A DNA stretch of 64,000 nucleotides from Anaerohabitans sp964387285 (GCA_964387285.1 CAYLWO010000008.1:53676-117675), one strand, 5' to 3'. Shown: positions 43,543 to 53,040, counted from the stretch's first letter. The notes: generated by a model from the letters alone, not told the origin. Numbers and translations: made by a program.

Positions 43543-46311
43543 CTACCAGCACGCCTGCCAGGTACTGCCATCATAGGCGTACAATTTATGATCCGTCGAA
43601 TTATAATACAAATCTCCTTCTGACGGTGATGCCGGCGCCGTTGCTCTCGGTTCCAGGCGCATGACATCCTTGATATGCAGCTTGCGTTGCGGCGTATTGA
43701 TGCCAAAACCTGCATTCCCCTCGAAATAGGAACTTGAGGTTGCACTGCAGTAGATAGCATAGCGGGAGACGGCGCCAATATCGATGGAGGTATCCATATA
43801 AATCCCATAGGAATTGTTAACCGTACCGTGATGTCCTCTGTTATATCCTTTATAATCAACCATGCGTACGGAATCGATCACCACCCCGGTCCCGCTGTTC
43901 AACTGCATCAGTGCATTGGTCGCAGACGGATAAGGATTGCCAGAGTTATTGCCCTGGTGAATGGATAGTTTGGCTCCATAAATTCTCCTGGCGCCGTTGC
44001 CGCTTGCCATGGCTGACAGACCTGTCACACTGGACGCATTTACATACCCGTTAGCCCAGGCGGAAATGGCGATCGCCTCGCCATCTGTTTTCTCAGTACC
44101 TCCATAAACCAGGATTCCTGTTGCATCTTTATCCGCACTGGAGGCAATGCTTGCAATCCCGGTCTCTCCGCCATTGTATAGTCCAATTGGTTGATCCGAA
44201 GTAACAATAAGAGCTGTGTTGGGAAATCCGCTCTTCGTAACGCCTTGATCGTTGACGAACACTCGCTTTTGCGAGGGATTGATTACCAACGTTCCGTCGG
44301 AAACAGTATTGAAATCCGAATAATTGCCTGCGTCATAGGACAGTTTTATTTTATTCGTGCTTCCGTAAATATGCAGCGGAGCAGCAGGCGTTGTCATACC
44401 GATACCTAAACTTCCGGCTAAATAGGAGGACGAGTTTGATGATGAATAGAGCGCGTAACGGGAGGTCGAGCCGACATCAATGGAATTGTCCAGGTAAATA
44501 CCGTAAGAATTTTGCACTGTACCGCTATTGTACCAATTGGTAACTGCCAATCCTCTTGCACTCTGTATGGTGCCGAGATTGCTTATGGAAGCCAGCAGCG
44601 CAGTGGCCAGGGGAGTGGTGTGGGTGATGCCGGTATTGGTTGAGAATTTTCCGCCAAATGCATTGCTGGCGCCCAGGGCATCCGAACTGCCCAAGACGCC
44701 GATAACTTCGTGGACGCCGGAGGCGCCAAATGCAGATCCGGCCAGACCTAATGCAGAACTCCAGGCATCGGCTTTTGTCGTTTGCGCATAGGCTGCAGCG
44801 CCGACGGCCCAGAGTTCGTCCTGCGTCATCGATGTCACCACCAATCCGTTACGGCTGTCCGATCGTACCGTAAAAGTGGGCGGTTGTTCCGACAGAATCA
44901 CGAAATGGGACTTGGGCCATTGATCATGCGCTATAGCAGGATTGACGTTGACGAATACTTTTTTATTTGACGAATTGATCATCAAGTCGCCATGACTGTC
45001 GGTTGCGATATCGGCATTTACTGCGCTGCCATAGGAAAGCTGCAGTTTGTTGTCGGTTCCCGCTATTTCCAATTTGCTGGCCGGCGACGTCGTGCCGATG
45101 CCTACATTATCCGAGTTGTAGAAAATCTTGGACCCGTTCTGGCTCCATAAACTGCCCCCGACAGTAGTCAAGGATTTCCAGCCGCTTGCCGTATACCCTT
45201 CAAAGTCCGAACCGCTCCAACGGATGGTGCCGATATTGGAACTGGATGTGTTGCCGACGCGTACGCCGCCGGCCACCTCCAACTTTTCACTGGGATTGGT
45301 GGCGCCAATGCCAACAGAACCGCCAAAATAATTGCGGCCGCCAAGGGCATAAATATCGTAAGCGTTGCCATCCTGTGGATCACCGATATGAACGGCATAA
45401 TTATTCTCACCGAAGCGGATGGGCTCCAATTTAATGCCGTACATATTGGTGATATTATCGGTTGAGGCGCTGGCAGTTATGCCATGAAAAAATATGTAAT
45501 TTTTTATCGTGGCGCTGGAATTAAAAATGGGCGCTGCACTAAAGGACGAGTACGCATCAAAACTGGCGCCCAAAAAATGAGGGGCATCCCGAAAAGCGGA
45601 CCAGGGATGCAGTTCACAATTGCCCGAGTTGAAATGGGTGTAGGAGTAATAATTGGCCCAGGGATTGCCGTGCATAAAAGTTCCGTTATGGTTGACCTCA
45701 CCGGCGATACAGATAAAACCGTCCGGATTGGACATGGAAGGTATGGCGGCAGAGCCGGACAGGTTCCAATTGATATGCAGAATCTTACCAAAATGGGACA
45801 CCGGAGTGGTCCAATCAAAATCAACTTTCATGAAAGGGTGCGGATTAGCTCCCTGCAGATCATCAGATGTCATACTGGCAGAGATGCCCTTGCCTGTGAA
45901 ATACGCGTGGTCTTCGAATTTGCTGATTCTGCCGACATGCAAAGGGTAGGCGGGATTCGATAAGCCGATTCCCACTTTGTCATAGTTATAAAAGATGTCT
46001 GCTCCGATTTTCGTCCAATTGCTGCCGCCCGTGACGGTCAGAGATTTCCAATTGGAACCGTCATAACCTTCAAAGTCAGCCCCGGACCAGCGAATGGCGC
46101 CGGTAGTGTTCTGCGCAGTGTTGCCGATTTTGATCGCTCCGTTCACATCCAACCGTTCAATAGGTGCGGTCAAACCAATGCCGATTTTTTGATCCTGCGT
46201 AGCGATGAGAATAACCGCATCATCGCTGGTTTTGACGAGCATCTGCGCATGCGTCACGGCCCCAAGAAGAAAAAGGGTACAAAGAAACAAACCGGTAGAT
46301 TTTGATAGCAT
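43543..46311 (-). CDS. Secreted tail-fibre-like repeat protein
   Basis: The 922-residue protein has a signal peptide (MLSKSTGLFLCTLFLLGAVTHA). It is built of modules typical of phage-tail-fibre-like proteins of the FCB group: KIGIGLTAPIERLDVNG, KVGIGLSNPAYPLHVGR, SVGIGATNPSEKLEVAGG, NVGIGTTSPASKLEIAG, SLGIGMTTPAAPLHIYG and GFGINTPQRKLHIKD. IRWSGADFEGYDGSNWKSLT occurs twice in variant form, as does NSYGIYLDNSIDVGSTSRYA. It ends LYYNSTDHKLYAYDGSTW. No intramolecular chaperone (S74) domain and no FlgD-type sorting tail are present. It is probably a surface or matrix protein; no phage genes are nearby. Confidence 0.72.
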   Translation of the reverse strand: MLSKSTGLFLCTLFLLGAVTHAQMLVKTSDDAVILIATQDQKIGIGLTAPIERLDVNGAIKIGNTAQNTTGAIRWSGADFEGYDGSNWKSLTVTGGSNWTKIGADIFYNYDKVGIGLSNPAYPLHVGRISKFEDHAYFTGKGISASMTSDDLQGANPHPFMKVDFDWTTPVSHFGKILHINWNLSGSAAIPSMSNPDGFICIAGEVNHNGTFMHGNPWANYYSYTHFNSGNCELHPWSAFRDAPHFLGASFDAYSSFSAAPIFNSSATIKNYIFFHGITASASTDNITNMYGIKLEPIRFGENNYAVHIGDPQDGNAYDIYALGGRNYFGGSVGIGATNPSEKLEVAGGVRVGNTSSSNIGTIRWSGSDFEGYTASGWKSLTTVGGSLWSQNGSKIFYNSDNVGIGTTSPASKLEIAGTDNKLQLSYGSAVNADIATDSHGDLMINSSNKKVFVNVNPAIAHDQWPKSHFVILSEQPPTFTVRSDSRNGLVVTSMTQDELWAVGAAAYAQTTKADAWSSALGLAGSAFGASGVHEVIGVLGSSDALGASNAFGGKFSTNTGITHTTPLATALLASISNLGTIQSARGLAVTNWYNSGTVQNSYGIYLDNSIDVGSTSRYALYSSSNSSSYLAGSLGIGMTTPAAPLHIYGSTNKIKLSYDAGNYSDFNTVSDGTLVINPSQKRVFVNDQGVTKSGFPNTALIVTSDQPIGLYNGGETGIASIASSADKDATGILVYGGTEKTDGEAIAISAWANGYVNASSVTGLSAMASGNGARRIYGAKLSIHQGNNSGNPYPSATNALMQLNSGTGVVIDSVRMVDYKGYNRGHHGTVNNSYGIYMDTSIDIGAVSRYAIYCSATSSSYFEGNAGFGINTPQRKLHIKDVMRLEPRATAPASPSEGDLYYNSTDHKLYAYDGSTWQACW

Positions 46312-46958
46312 TGTCTCCTCCTCTATGCTATATGCATTTTTGCCAGCTCAAATAATATTTTCTTATCCTTTGGCTTATCACGTTCCAGTTACGGCATAAC
46401 GGGATTCCGTATCAGGAATGCAGTTTTTATGATACATATGTAACTTTTTTATTACGATGGGCATATATCTGTGAAAAGACTATTTTTAAATTTTATAAAT
46501 AGTTGTGCGTTTTACGCAATCATCTGGTAAATTTTAGTGTCAAGAATCGGACCAACTTGGAATTTTGAAAAAGTGATTCAGAACGGCTCTGTCGGATTGG
46601 TAAAAAGAAGCCTTTGATTGGAATGGTGCATACCCCAAGTTTAGTTTTTGTATAACTGCGATTCAAAAATTCCCAGCATTTTTTGTTCGGTCGGAAAAGT
46701 ACTGATGATCAGCAGTATCAAAGCTGCTGTGGGGATAACGTTAAGCCAGATCCAATCGATAGTAAAAAGCATGCCGCGCAATGCGGTCATCATCAGGATA
46801 GCCAAACCCAGCAGAGCGGAGCCCTCCAGCTGAGCTGTGCGAATCAGCATTAGGCTTGATTTTCACCAGCTGAATGGCTAATTTGTCTGGACCGGGAAAA
46901 ACCGGATGAAGCGTGATCTCAGCTCATCCGAGGTCGATTTTTAAATATATCCAGGTAA
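46312..46958. other. Intergenic region with one possible small gene
   Basis: These 647 bases separate two divergent genes. They hold only the small open frame listed at 46641-46850. The stretch 46430-46560 is AT-rich and probably carries promoters for either side, but no clear -35/-10 pair was found. Confidence 0.5.
46641..46850 (-). CDS. Possible small two-helix membrane protein
   Basis: The 69-residue frame encodes two hydrophobic segments (LLGLAILMMTALRGMLF and LNVIPTAALILLIISTF) separated by TIDWIW, then a polar tail. There is no clear ribosome site and I recognise no family. The membrane-protein character is the only support. Confidence 0.35.
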   Translation of the reverse strand: MLIRTAQLEGSALLGLAILMMTALRGMLFTIDWIWLNVIPTAALILLIISTFPTEQKMLGIFESQLYKN

Positions 46959-48377
46959 ATGCAGATGATAAAATGCGTTTTCATTTCTTTGTGTTCGGTT
47001 TCACTGGTTGCAGCGCAACTGAATTCATATCCGGAATCCTATAACATTGAGCAGAACGATATTGCGCGGGCGCATCGCATTATCACCACTCCGCTGCCGG
47101 AATCTGTGATCATGCCGAATCCGCATGCGGATGCGCAGTGGTTTCCGCATGCCGGTCTGGGATTGTTTGTGCACTGGGGCATTCATAGTGTAGCGGGTGC
47201 GCAACCTTCCTGGGACATGATTGCCAATTATATCTGGGGCGGCAAGGTCTCGCCTCCGGATAAATATTATGCACTGGCGGAACGCTTCAATCCGCAACAC
47301 TATCATCCCGACAAATGGCTAAAAGCCGCCAAGGGTGCGGGTTTTACTTATGCGGTGCTGACTGCCAAGCATCACGACGGCTATGCTCTGTGGCCGTCGA
47401 AATACGGCATCGGCACCAAGCAATATATGAACGGCCGAGATTTATTGAAATCCTATGTGGACGCGTGTAGGGCCAATGGTTTAAAAGTGGGTTTATACTT
47501 TTCTCCACGCGACTGGCATTACCCCGGTTTAATGCATGCAAACGAATATGATGCGGAAAAATGGCATGATGTGCCGGCCATCACCGACTCGGTTGCCAAT
47601 ACTCTCGCTTATGAACGTTTTCTGGCCTTTGTCCTGGCGCAACTGGAAGAGATATTGACGCGCTATGGCAAGATCGATGTCCTGTGGTTGGACGGCATGC
47701 ATTTTCGCGGCGTGACAGATATGCACACCGAGCAGGTGTATGCCTGGATCCGTTCGCTGCAACCGGCCATCGTGATCAATGACCGGTGGTCTAACCTGGT
47801 CAATCCTGATGATCCCCTGGGCAGCGGCCTGCGCATCGGCGATTTCACCACGCCGTTCGAGTGTACCAAGCCCACTTTTATTCCATCGCGATGGTGGGAA
47901 CATTGCGATATCTGGACCAGTGGCGGCGGTGGCTGGGGTTACGACAGCACCGGAACTTTTCGTTCCTATGCATGGTTTTTTGAACATTTGGTTGCCTGTC
48001 GGTCGTTGGGCGGCAATTTTTTGCTGAATGTCGGTCCTGATGGCCATGGCGAAATGCATGCCAATTTTTACATCCATGCAGCGGAGATTAGCGCCTGGAT
48101 GAAGCACAGTGGGGAATCGGTTCTTGACGTGGGGCTTTCGCCGGGTGTTGAAAAAAGTAATGTGATGATTACCACCCGCGGCGATATCTGGTATCTGCAC
48201 GTCATGCCGGAGATGACCAAACAGGTGTCGCTGCAAACGGGGCGACGCCCACGATCGGTCCGATTATTGCGCACGGGTGAAACGATAGCTTTTAGTTATT
48301 GGGATGGATTTATCAAATTTACGGTTCCCACCAAACTGCGAACTTGCATGGATGATGTGGTGCAAGTGCGGTTTTAG
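46959..48377 (+). CDS. Secreted alpha-L-fucosidase, GH29 (second copy)
   Basis: The 472-residue protein has a signal peptide (MQMIKCVFISLCSVSLVAAQ). The GH29 core shows HAGLGLFVHWGIHSVAGAQPSW, LTAKHHDGYALWPSKYG, GLYFSPRDWHYPG, DVLWLDGMHF (nucleophile Asp about 245), INDRWSN and GGNFLLNVGPDGHGEM. It differs clearly from the first fucosidase (57-1502), for example in the nucleophile loop (WLDGMHF against FSDGEWD), so the two may cut different linkages. The catalytic Glu of some GH29 enzymes is not certain here. Confidence 0.92.
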   Translation: MQMIKCVFISLCSVSLVAAQLNSYPESYNIEQNDIARAHRIITTPLPESVIMPNPHADAQWFPHAGLGLFVHWGIHSVAGAQPSWDMIANYIWGGKVSPPDKYYALAERFNPQHYHPDKWLKAAKGAGFTYAVLTAKHHDGYALWPSKYGIGTKQYMNGRDLLKSYVDACRANGLKVGLYFSPRDWHYPGLMHANEYDAEKWHDVPAITDSVANTLAYERFLAFVLAQLEEILTRYGKIDVLWLDGMHFRGVTDMHTEQVYAWIRSLQPAIVINDRWSNLVNPDDPLGSGLRIGDFTTPFECTKPTFIPSRWWEHCDIWTSGGGGWGYDSTGTFRSYAWFFEHLVACRSLGGNFLLNVGPDGHGEMHANFYIHAAEISAWMKHSGESVLDVGLSPGVEKSNVMITTRGDIWYLHVMPEMTKQVSLQTGRRPRSVRLLRTGETIAFSYWDGFIKFTVPTKLRTCMDDVVQVRF

Positions 48378-48483
48378 TAGGTTACATTACCCCGCAGAAG
48401 ATCAAGAGCTGACTTGTGAATCTATCGCCTGCTGCGGAGATGGTCGGATTTAGCGAATGCAGTTCAGCCCGGTGGAGGCCTTT

Positions 48484-49562
48484 ATGAAGAATGAAATACT
48501 TGCAGGGATATTATTAAAATTGGGCATTCCGGACCTGCATGAAAGAATCATCAACACATTATCTTTTTCTGAGCTTCAATCCCTGCTCCTGGAAATTTTT
48601 GCTCGAAAAACACAGCAGCTGAAACCTCAGGAAATACTTCAACAGTATCTTACCGATGCCTATGTCCGGCCATCTGGCGTCGCCCAAACACGCTACCTTC
48701 AGTTTGATTCTATCGCCATGTCGTTGTTGCCTGGAGATTGCCAGGTCATCGAACTGTCGCCGGTGTCGCCATTGGGATGTTGTTCGCAAATTGCCCAATT
48801 CAGCCAGAAACGCATTGTCTCGACTATTCGCAAGAACGAAGTTTCTTCAGATCCGACCAATGTGTTGGCGTTGGAAGCGGCACGGCAAAAAGGCCGCCAC
48901 AATCCGACGAAAATGATCAGGCTGGCTACCAGTCAAAGGGTGCTGAGGTCGGAGCGTAAAATCACGCGCGACAGCNNNNNNNNNNNNNNNNNNNNNNNNN
49001 NNNNNNNNNNNNNNNNNNNNNNNNNNNNNNNNNNNNNNNNNNNNNNNNNNNNNNNNNNNNNNNNNNNNNNNNNNNGCTGGCTACCAGTCAAAGGGTGCTG
49101 AGGTCGGAGCGTAAAATCACGCGCGACAGCTTTGCCCATTTTAAAATTTTTTGCATTTGTATTGCCGGATATGATCACGGCAATTATGAATTTGAAACCC
49201 TGTCAACAATCGAGATTGTTCTATACTATGAAAGGCTATTGACTGCTCTGCAACAGAACGGCTATCAATTTACTTCACCCGAGCTGGTTTTTCTGTGTAA
49301 AAAGGAACGGATAAAGGAATGTATGCAAAACGCTCTTGAGGGCTTTTCGCAATTCGTTCCGTCGATAGTTTCAGCACCGGAGGAAAATTGGCATTACTAC
49401 TCCAATGTTCGTTTTCAACTTTACGTTCAATGTAAAGGGGAGAGGTGTTTTATCGCAGACGGCGGCGATACGGATTGGACGCAAGCGCTGCTCAATAATA
49501 AAAAAGAACGGTTCCTGATCAGCGGCTTTGGCAGCGAACGATTTATCGCCATGACCCGTTGA
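48484..49562 (+). CDS. Conserved hypothetical, possible class-II tRNA-synthetase-like protein (interrupted by assembly gap)
   Basis: Removing the 100 N and one 55-bp flank gives a continuous 307-residue protein. The ATG at 48484 has GGAGG 5 bases upstream. Middle blocks (VIELSPVSPLGCCSQIAQF, VSSDPTNVLALEAARQK, IRLATSQRVLRSERKITRDS) are strongly patterned. The order of a R-x-E-like loop and a His/Phe-rich strand (FAHFKIFCICIAGYD) recalls a class-II aminoacyl-tRNA synthetase catalytic domain without anticodon-binding domain. That resemblance is from memory and not certain. There is no signal peptide. The propeller lipoprotein gene follows 30 bases downstream, but a functional link is not evident. 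Confidence 0.6.
48921..49130. other. Scaffold gap of 100 N flanked by identical 55-bp ends
   Basis: N occupies 48976-49075. Bases 48921-48975 and 49076-49130 are identical over 55 bp (both begin GCTGGCTACCAGTCAAAGGG and end CGCGCGACAGC). The length equals that at the first gap, which points to one assembly k-mer and an unmerged overlap. Confidence 0.92.
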
Positions 49563-49592
49563 TAATCAACAACGACCAAGGAGAAAACGGCT

Positions 49593-50774
49593 ATGCGAAA
49601 ATGGATAATTCTGATGGTAAGCGCTTTATTGACGCTGAGCGCTGCTTGTGGAAAAAAGCAATCTTCCGTACGCGTGGAAAAAATCGACGGTGTTGAATGG
49701 GTTCACAACAACGCCGAGCCGGAGCATCCGCAGCGGACCGTATCCTTTGTCCATGAACTGGCTATCGGCGAAAAGGAGGAGGATAAACTCTTTCAACCGG
49801 CCGGCGTGACCGTAAGCAATGACGGCCGCATGTTTATTCTCGATCGCTCGGATATGACCGTCAAGGTTTACGACGTCAACGGCGCCTATGTGCAATCCAT
49901 CGGCCGCATGGGCGATGGCCCGGGTGAATTCAAGGGCGTTACCGGAATGCTGTTTACGCCGGACGGCCATCTGGCCGTTCTCGATATTCAGCTCAGGCGT
50001 GTTTCGATTTTCAACGGCCAGGGCGCTTTTATCAAAAGTTGCCAGCTCACCCAACCCATGATACGATTCTATCTGCTGACGGATTCGACGTTTACCGGCG
50101 ATGCCAACCTCTATGGCGAAAAGCATCAGCTGTTCGTCAAGACATACGATTTCACCGGCAAGGAGCTGCTTTCGTTCGGGCAATTTACGCCGGCTGAATT
50201 TAAAACTCTGCGGCAAACCAATGTGGCTTTTTCCATCTCCTTGCCCTATCCGGTCATGTCCGTTTTTGCCGGTGATCTGCAGCGGCAGTGGCTCTATCAC
50301 TGTCGTAATGACCAATATCTGCTCGAGGTCTATGACCGGTCCGGCCGGTTGTTCCGTAAAATTGATCGACCGTATGCGCCTGTCGCAGTTACCGACAAGG
50401 ACAAAGAGGATTACTATAGCGGTTTTGATAAAAATTCCAATCCCATTTTTACCAAAATGGCGCGCGAGGTGGAATTGCCGAAAAATCGCACCATAACCGA
50501 GTTGTTGCTGACGGACGACCATGGCAATCTGTGGCTGAAAACGAACGAGGACAGGGAAGAGGATGGCGAGTCGATTTCTGCCTATGATATTTTTGATCCG
50601 CACGGCGTTTTTCAAACCCGCGTCTGGACCGGCCTGGAGCCGAGACTGTTCGCAAAAGGTAAAATGTATGCCCGACAAACCGATAAAGAGACGGACGCCG
50701 TTTCCATTCACCGCTATAGCGTACAGTGGTCCGAACTGAAAAGTCCGGTAGATGCTAAAAGTTCATTACGGTAA
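49593..50774 (+). CDS. 6-bladed beta-propeller lipoprotein
   Basis: The 393-residue protein has a lipoprotein signal (MRKWIILMVSALLTLSAAC, Cys about 19). A propeller of NHL-like repeats follows: FQPAGVTVSNDGRMFILDRSD, VKVYDVNGAYVQSIGRMGDGPGEF, VTGMLFTPDGHLAVLDIQLR, RVSIFNGQGAF. This matches the 6-bladed-propeller family common in Bacteroidetes and relatives. It is probably attached to a membrane and exposed to the periplasm; its ligand is unknown. Its 3' end overlaps the decayed M23 gene by 20 bases. Confidence 0.82.
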   Translation: MRKWIILMVSALLTLSAACGKKQSSVRVEKIDGVEWVHNNAEPEHPQRTVSFVHELAIGEKEEDKLFQPAGVTVSNDGRMFILDRSDMTVKVYDVNGAYVQSIGRMGDGPGEFKGVTGMLFTPDGHLAVLDIQLRRVSIFNGQGAFIKSCQLTQPMIRFYLLTDSTFTGDANLYGEKHQLFVKTYDFTGKELLSFGQFTPAEFKTLRQTNVAFSISLPYPVMSVFAGDLQRQWLYHCRNDQYLLEVYDRSGRLFRKIDRPYAPVAVTDKDKEDYYSGFDKNSNPIFTKMAREVELPKNRTITELLLTDDHGNLWLKTNEDREEDGESISAYDIFDPHGVFQTRVWTGLEPRLFAKGKMYARQTDKETDAVSIHRYSVQWSELKSPVDAKSSLR

Positions 50775-51490
50775 ATTCTTCCATCATGGAATTATTAATT
50801 TCAATTGGCGCTACTGGGCCGACGTCCTGGTCAAAGATTTTTATATATTTTTTCAGTACAAAGGGCAAGCCGTTAGAAAATAGAATGTCCGGTCCGTCGG
50901 AGATTTGAAATTGCAGGTGCGGCAGATCGCTGTTTCCCGAAATGCCCAACAACGCCAGGGGAGCGCCCTCTTTAATTTTATCGCCGATTTTCACCATGAA
51001 AGAATTCGGAACGTCATTGCTGCGCGGATGAAAGGCGCCGCCCTGGATAACCGTCGTCTGGCGCTGTATCGTGTCCTTAAAGGTGAATCGATGGCAGACG
51101 GTCGCAGGGACCTGTTGACCTAAAGCCAGCGTCAGCTGCATGGACAAATAGTAATGATCGATTTTATCCCAGGGGAAAAATGGATTCGGCGCCAGGGGTC
51201 CTTGTTTATCTTGGGTAAGGCCTCTTTCTTAATGGTCATGAGATCGGTCAGGGAGGTTTTATCAAATACAACAATTTGCTCCAGCGCCAAACCCTTTTTT
51301 TCAAACTCCCAAATTTTTAAGGTATATGGTATTCTCAGGTATTTGTCCGTGGGAAAAGGAATATCGTTGATGATCACCTCGATTTTTTCATCGGCATTCG
51401 GGTGCGATGGAAAAATCTTTGTGACAGGAGGATAATGTCATCAGCGCCATTCCAAGTAGGAAGACATAACGAAACTTGTGACTTTCCCTT
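50755..51490 (-). pseudogene. Decayed M23-type (LytM) peptidase lipoprotein gene, two frameshifts
   Basis: Three frames join into one broken gene. Frame A codes a lipoprotein signal (RYVFLLGMALMTLSSC, Cys codon at 51424-51426). Frame B, downstream of about 51424, gives PPVTKIFPSHPNADEKIEVI and YLRIPYTLKIWEFEKKGLAL. Frame C, downstream of a G4 run at 51195-51198, gives FPWDKIDHYYLSMQLTLALG and the M23 end VKIGDKIKEGAPLALLGISG with PHLQFQISDG. The family end normally reads PHLHFHV-like, so the second catalytic His is lost (Q), and the first zinc motif is not seen. Both frameshifts and the missing residues point to a pseudogene. A sequencing error could explain a frameshift but not the missing residues. 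Confidence 0.75.
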
Positions 51491-51874
51491 TCTGAAAATA
51501 CAATATCCCCCCGCCTAAATAAAATTCAAGGGGTAGAGTCCCGCGATAGTTCATAACCTTGGTCGTACACGCGAATTTTTTCTAAACCGGGGCAAGATGC
51601 CCTGGTTGATCGTTCCGAGGCTGTCCCAAAAGCCGAACTACTTACTAAAGTTATTTTTTGGACAACTTTGATCAGAATATATATTTTAAACTAGAAAAAA
51701 ATAGTCGCTCAGCGTCCTCTGCGTAAATGTCTTTTTTATTGGTTCCGGTTTGACCAGGTTGGGTACAATATACTATATTGCCCACTTGAGATCAAGTGAA
51801 TTGAAAAAAAGTGCGCATAAGCATTGTTTGTTTTTTATTAATTTCTTAATTTTACTAAAATGGAGACGGTTGCT
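51491..51874. other. Intergenic region with dispersed repeat sequence
   Basis: No gene was recognised in these 384 bases. They hold a repeat at 51618-51672 and a partial CGCTCAGCGTCCTCTGCG motif near 51704. An 81-codon frame at 51750 is the leader in another frame of the next gene. Confidence 0.55.
51618..51672 (-). repeat. Dispersed repeat shared with the window end
   Basis: On the minus strand the sequence contains GTTGTCCAAAAAATAAC followed by ACTTTAGTAAGTAGTTCGGC. The same two blocks with few changes occur at 63898-63966 (GTTGTCCAAAAAGTAAC and ACTTTAGTAGGTAGTACTGG) in a different order. Confidence 0.6.
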
Positions 51875-52801
51875 ATGCAAAGGACTGTTTTGTTGTTTTT
51901 TTTATGCGCTAATTTGGGATTTGCGCAACTGGCCAAGATTCCTTCCTATTACGCAATACATCACCAGCGCTCAAGTGAGTTGCAAAACCTTGTAAGAGAA
52001 TTGCAACTGGCCGGCGATTTTGACGTAGGCGAAGACGGCCAAGAGCAGATCTCTTTGGCGGTCATCGACCTGAGCGGCAAGCGACCGCGTTTGAGCGGCG
52101 TAAATATGGAAAATTTCATCTATCCCGCCTCGGTCTATAAAATGTATGTGGCTGCTGAAGTGCTGAATCAGATAAGCAGAGGAGAGACATTTTTAGAAAC
52201 AACATTAATCGTCAAGTTCCCTAATGTCGTGGACCATGCAAAAGAAATATTGTCTGACCCTCGTCCCTTGTTGCAGGAAGGGGATACGGTTACGGTCAAT
52301 TATCTGCTGGATCTGATGATCACGCGCAGCGACAATTCAGCTGCCAACTGTCTCATCGATCTGGCCAGGCGGGAAAACATCAATCGTTTCATGCATGATA
52401 ACAACTGGCAGGGCAGTGAAGTGACGCGCAAGTTTTTACGGCGCAAGTATGAAGACGCCGGTTACGAGCAAATCAGGGGCTCCGAGACCTGCGCTTTGCA
52501 CGCCGCTGATTTCATGTATCGCATCTACGCAAATCAGTTAACCAATCCCTGGGTCAGTCAGCAGCTCAAAGTGCTGCTCGGCCGGCAGCTGGATAATACG
52601 AAACTGGCTGCCGGACTGCCGGCGGAGGCCATGTTCTACCATAAAACCGGCTGGTTTTCCTATTGGACCCATGACGTCGGCATTGTCGATGACGGCCACA
52701 AACGTTATATTGTTGCCTGTTTTTTGCCGCTGGCTGAAGAGGTTGCAATTAAAAAATTCCCGGAATTGGCAGAGCGAATACATGAATTGATGGGGAGATA
52801 A
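51875..52801 (+). CDS. Exported serine hydrolase, class-A-beta-lactamase-like
   Basis: The 308-residue protein has a signal peptide (MQRTVLLFFLCANLGFAQ). It shows the penicillin-recognising fold motifs SVYK (PASVYKMYV, Ser about 86), SDN (RSDNSAANCLI, about 152) and KTG (HKTGWF, about 257). No clear ExxxN omega-loop motif of true class A beta-lactamases is evident, so it may be a DD-peptidase-like or related hydrolase. It would act in the periplasm. The ATG at 51875 has GGAG 8 bases upstream; an ATG at 51860 lacks a ribosome site. Confidence 0.82.
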   Translation: MQRTVLLFFLCANLGFAQLAKIPSYYAIHHQRSSELQNLVRELQLAGDFDVGEDGQEQISLAVIDLSGKRPRLSGVNMENFIYPASVYKMYVAAEVLNQISRGETFLETTLIVKFPNVVDHAKEILSDPRPLLQEGDTVTVNYLLDLMITRSDNSAANCLIDLARRENINRFMHDNNWQGSEVTRKFLRRKYEDAGYEQIRGSETCALHAADFMYRIYANQLTNPWVSQQLKVLLGRQLDNTKLAAGLPAEAMFYHKTGWFSYWTHDVGIVDDGHKRYIVACFLPLAEEVAIKKFPELAERIHELMGR

Positions 52802-52803
52802 AC

Positions 52804-52831
52804 AAAAAAAGGGCGGAGAGCAACTCCGCCC
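52804..52831 (-). terminator. Rho-independent terminator of the [2Fe-2S] protein gene
   Basis: On the minus strand, arms GGGCGGAG and CTCCGCCC (8 bp, 5-base loop) are followed by seven T. It lies 30 bases past the stop of the gene at 52861. On the plus strand no T-run follows, so it is directional. Confidence 0.9.
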
Positions 52832-52860
52832 AGTCCTCATCAGATGTTTGCATGTGCAAT

Positions 52861-53040
52861 TTATTTGTTTACTTGGTCGAGAATGCCCTGAATTTCGTCC
52901 TGACAACCGCCGCAGCCGGTGCCGGCCAGGGTTGCCTCGCCGACCTCTTCGACGGTTTTCAGACCTTGTTCCTTGATCGCCTTGACAATCTCGCCCCGTG
53001 TGACCTGATTGCAATTGCAGATGATTTCATCGTCTGCCAT
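52861..53040 (-). CDS. BFD-like [2Fe-2S] protein
   Basis: The small protein of 59 residues has the four cysteines of the bacterioferritin-associated-ferredoxin (BFD)-like domain: CNC near residue 8-10 and CGGC (GTGCGGCQDEI) about 35 residues later. It would bind a [2Fe-2S] cluster. The start at 53040 has AGGAAAG just upstream; the frame is open to 53133 but the family begins here. A clear terminator follows, so it is a single-gene unit or the last gene. Confidence 0.88.
   Translation of the reverse strand: MADDEIICNCNQVTRGEIVKAIKEQGLKTVEEVGEATLAGTGCGGCQDEIQGILDQVNK

Noticed and set aside
43543..46311. Prophage tail region
   Set aside because: The protein has a signal peptide and no neighbouring phage structural, lysis or integrase gene.
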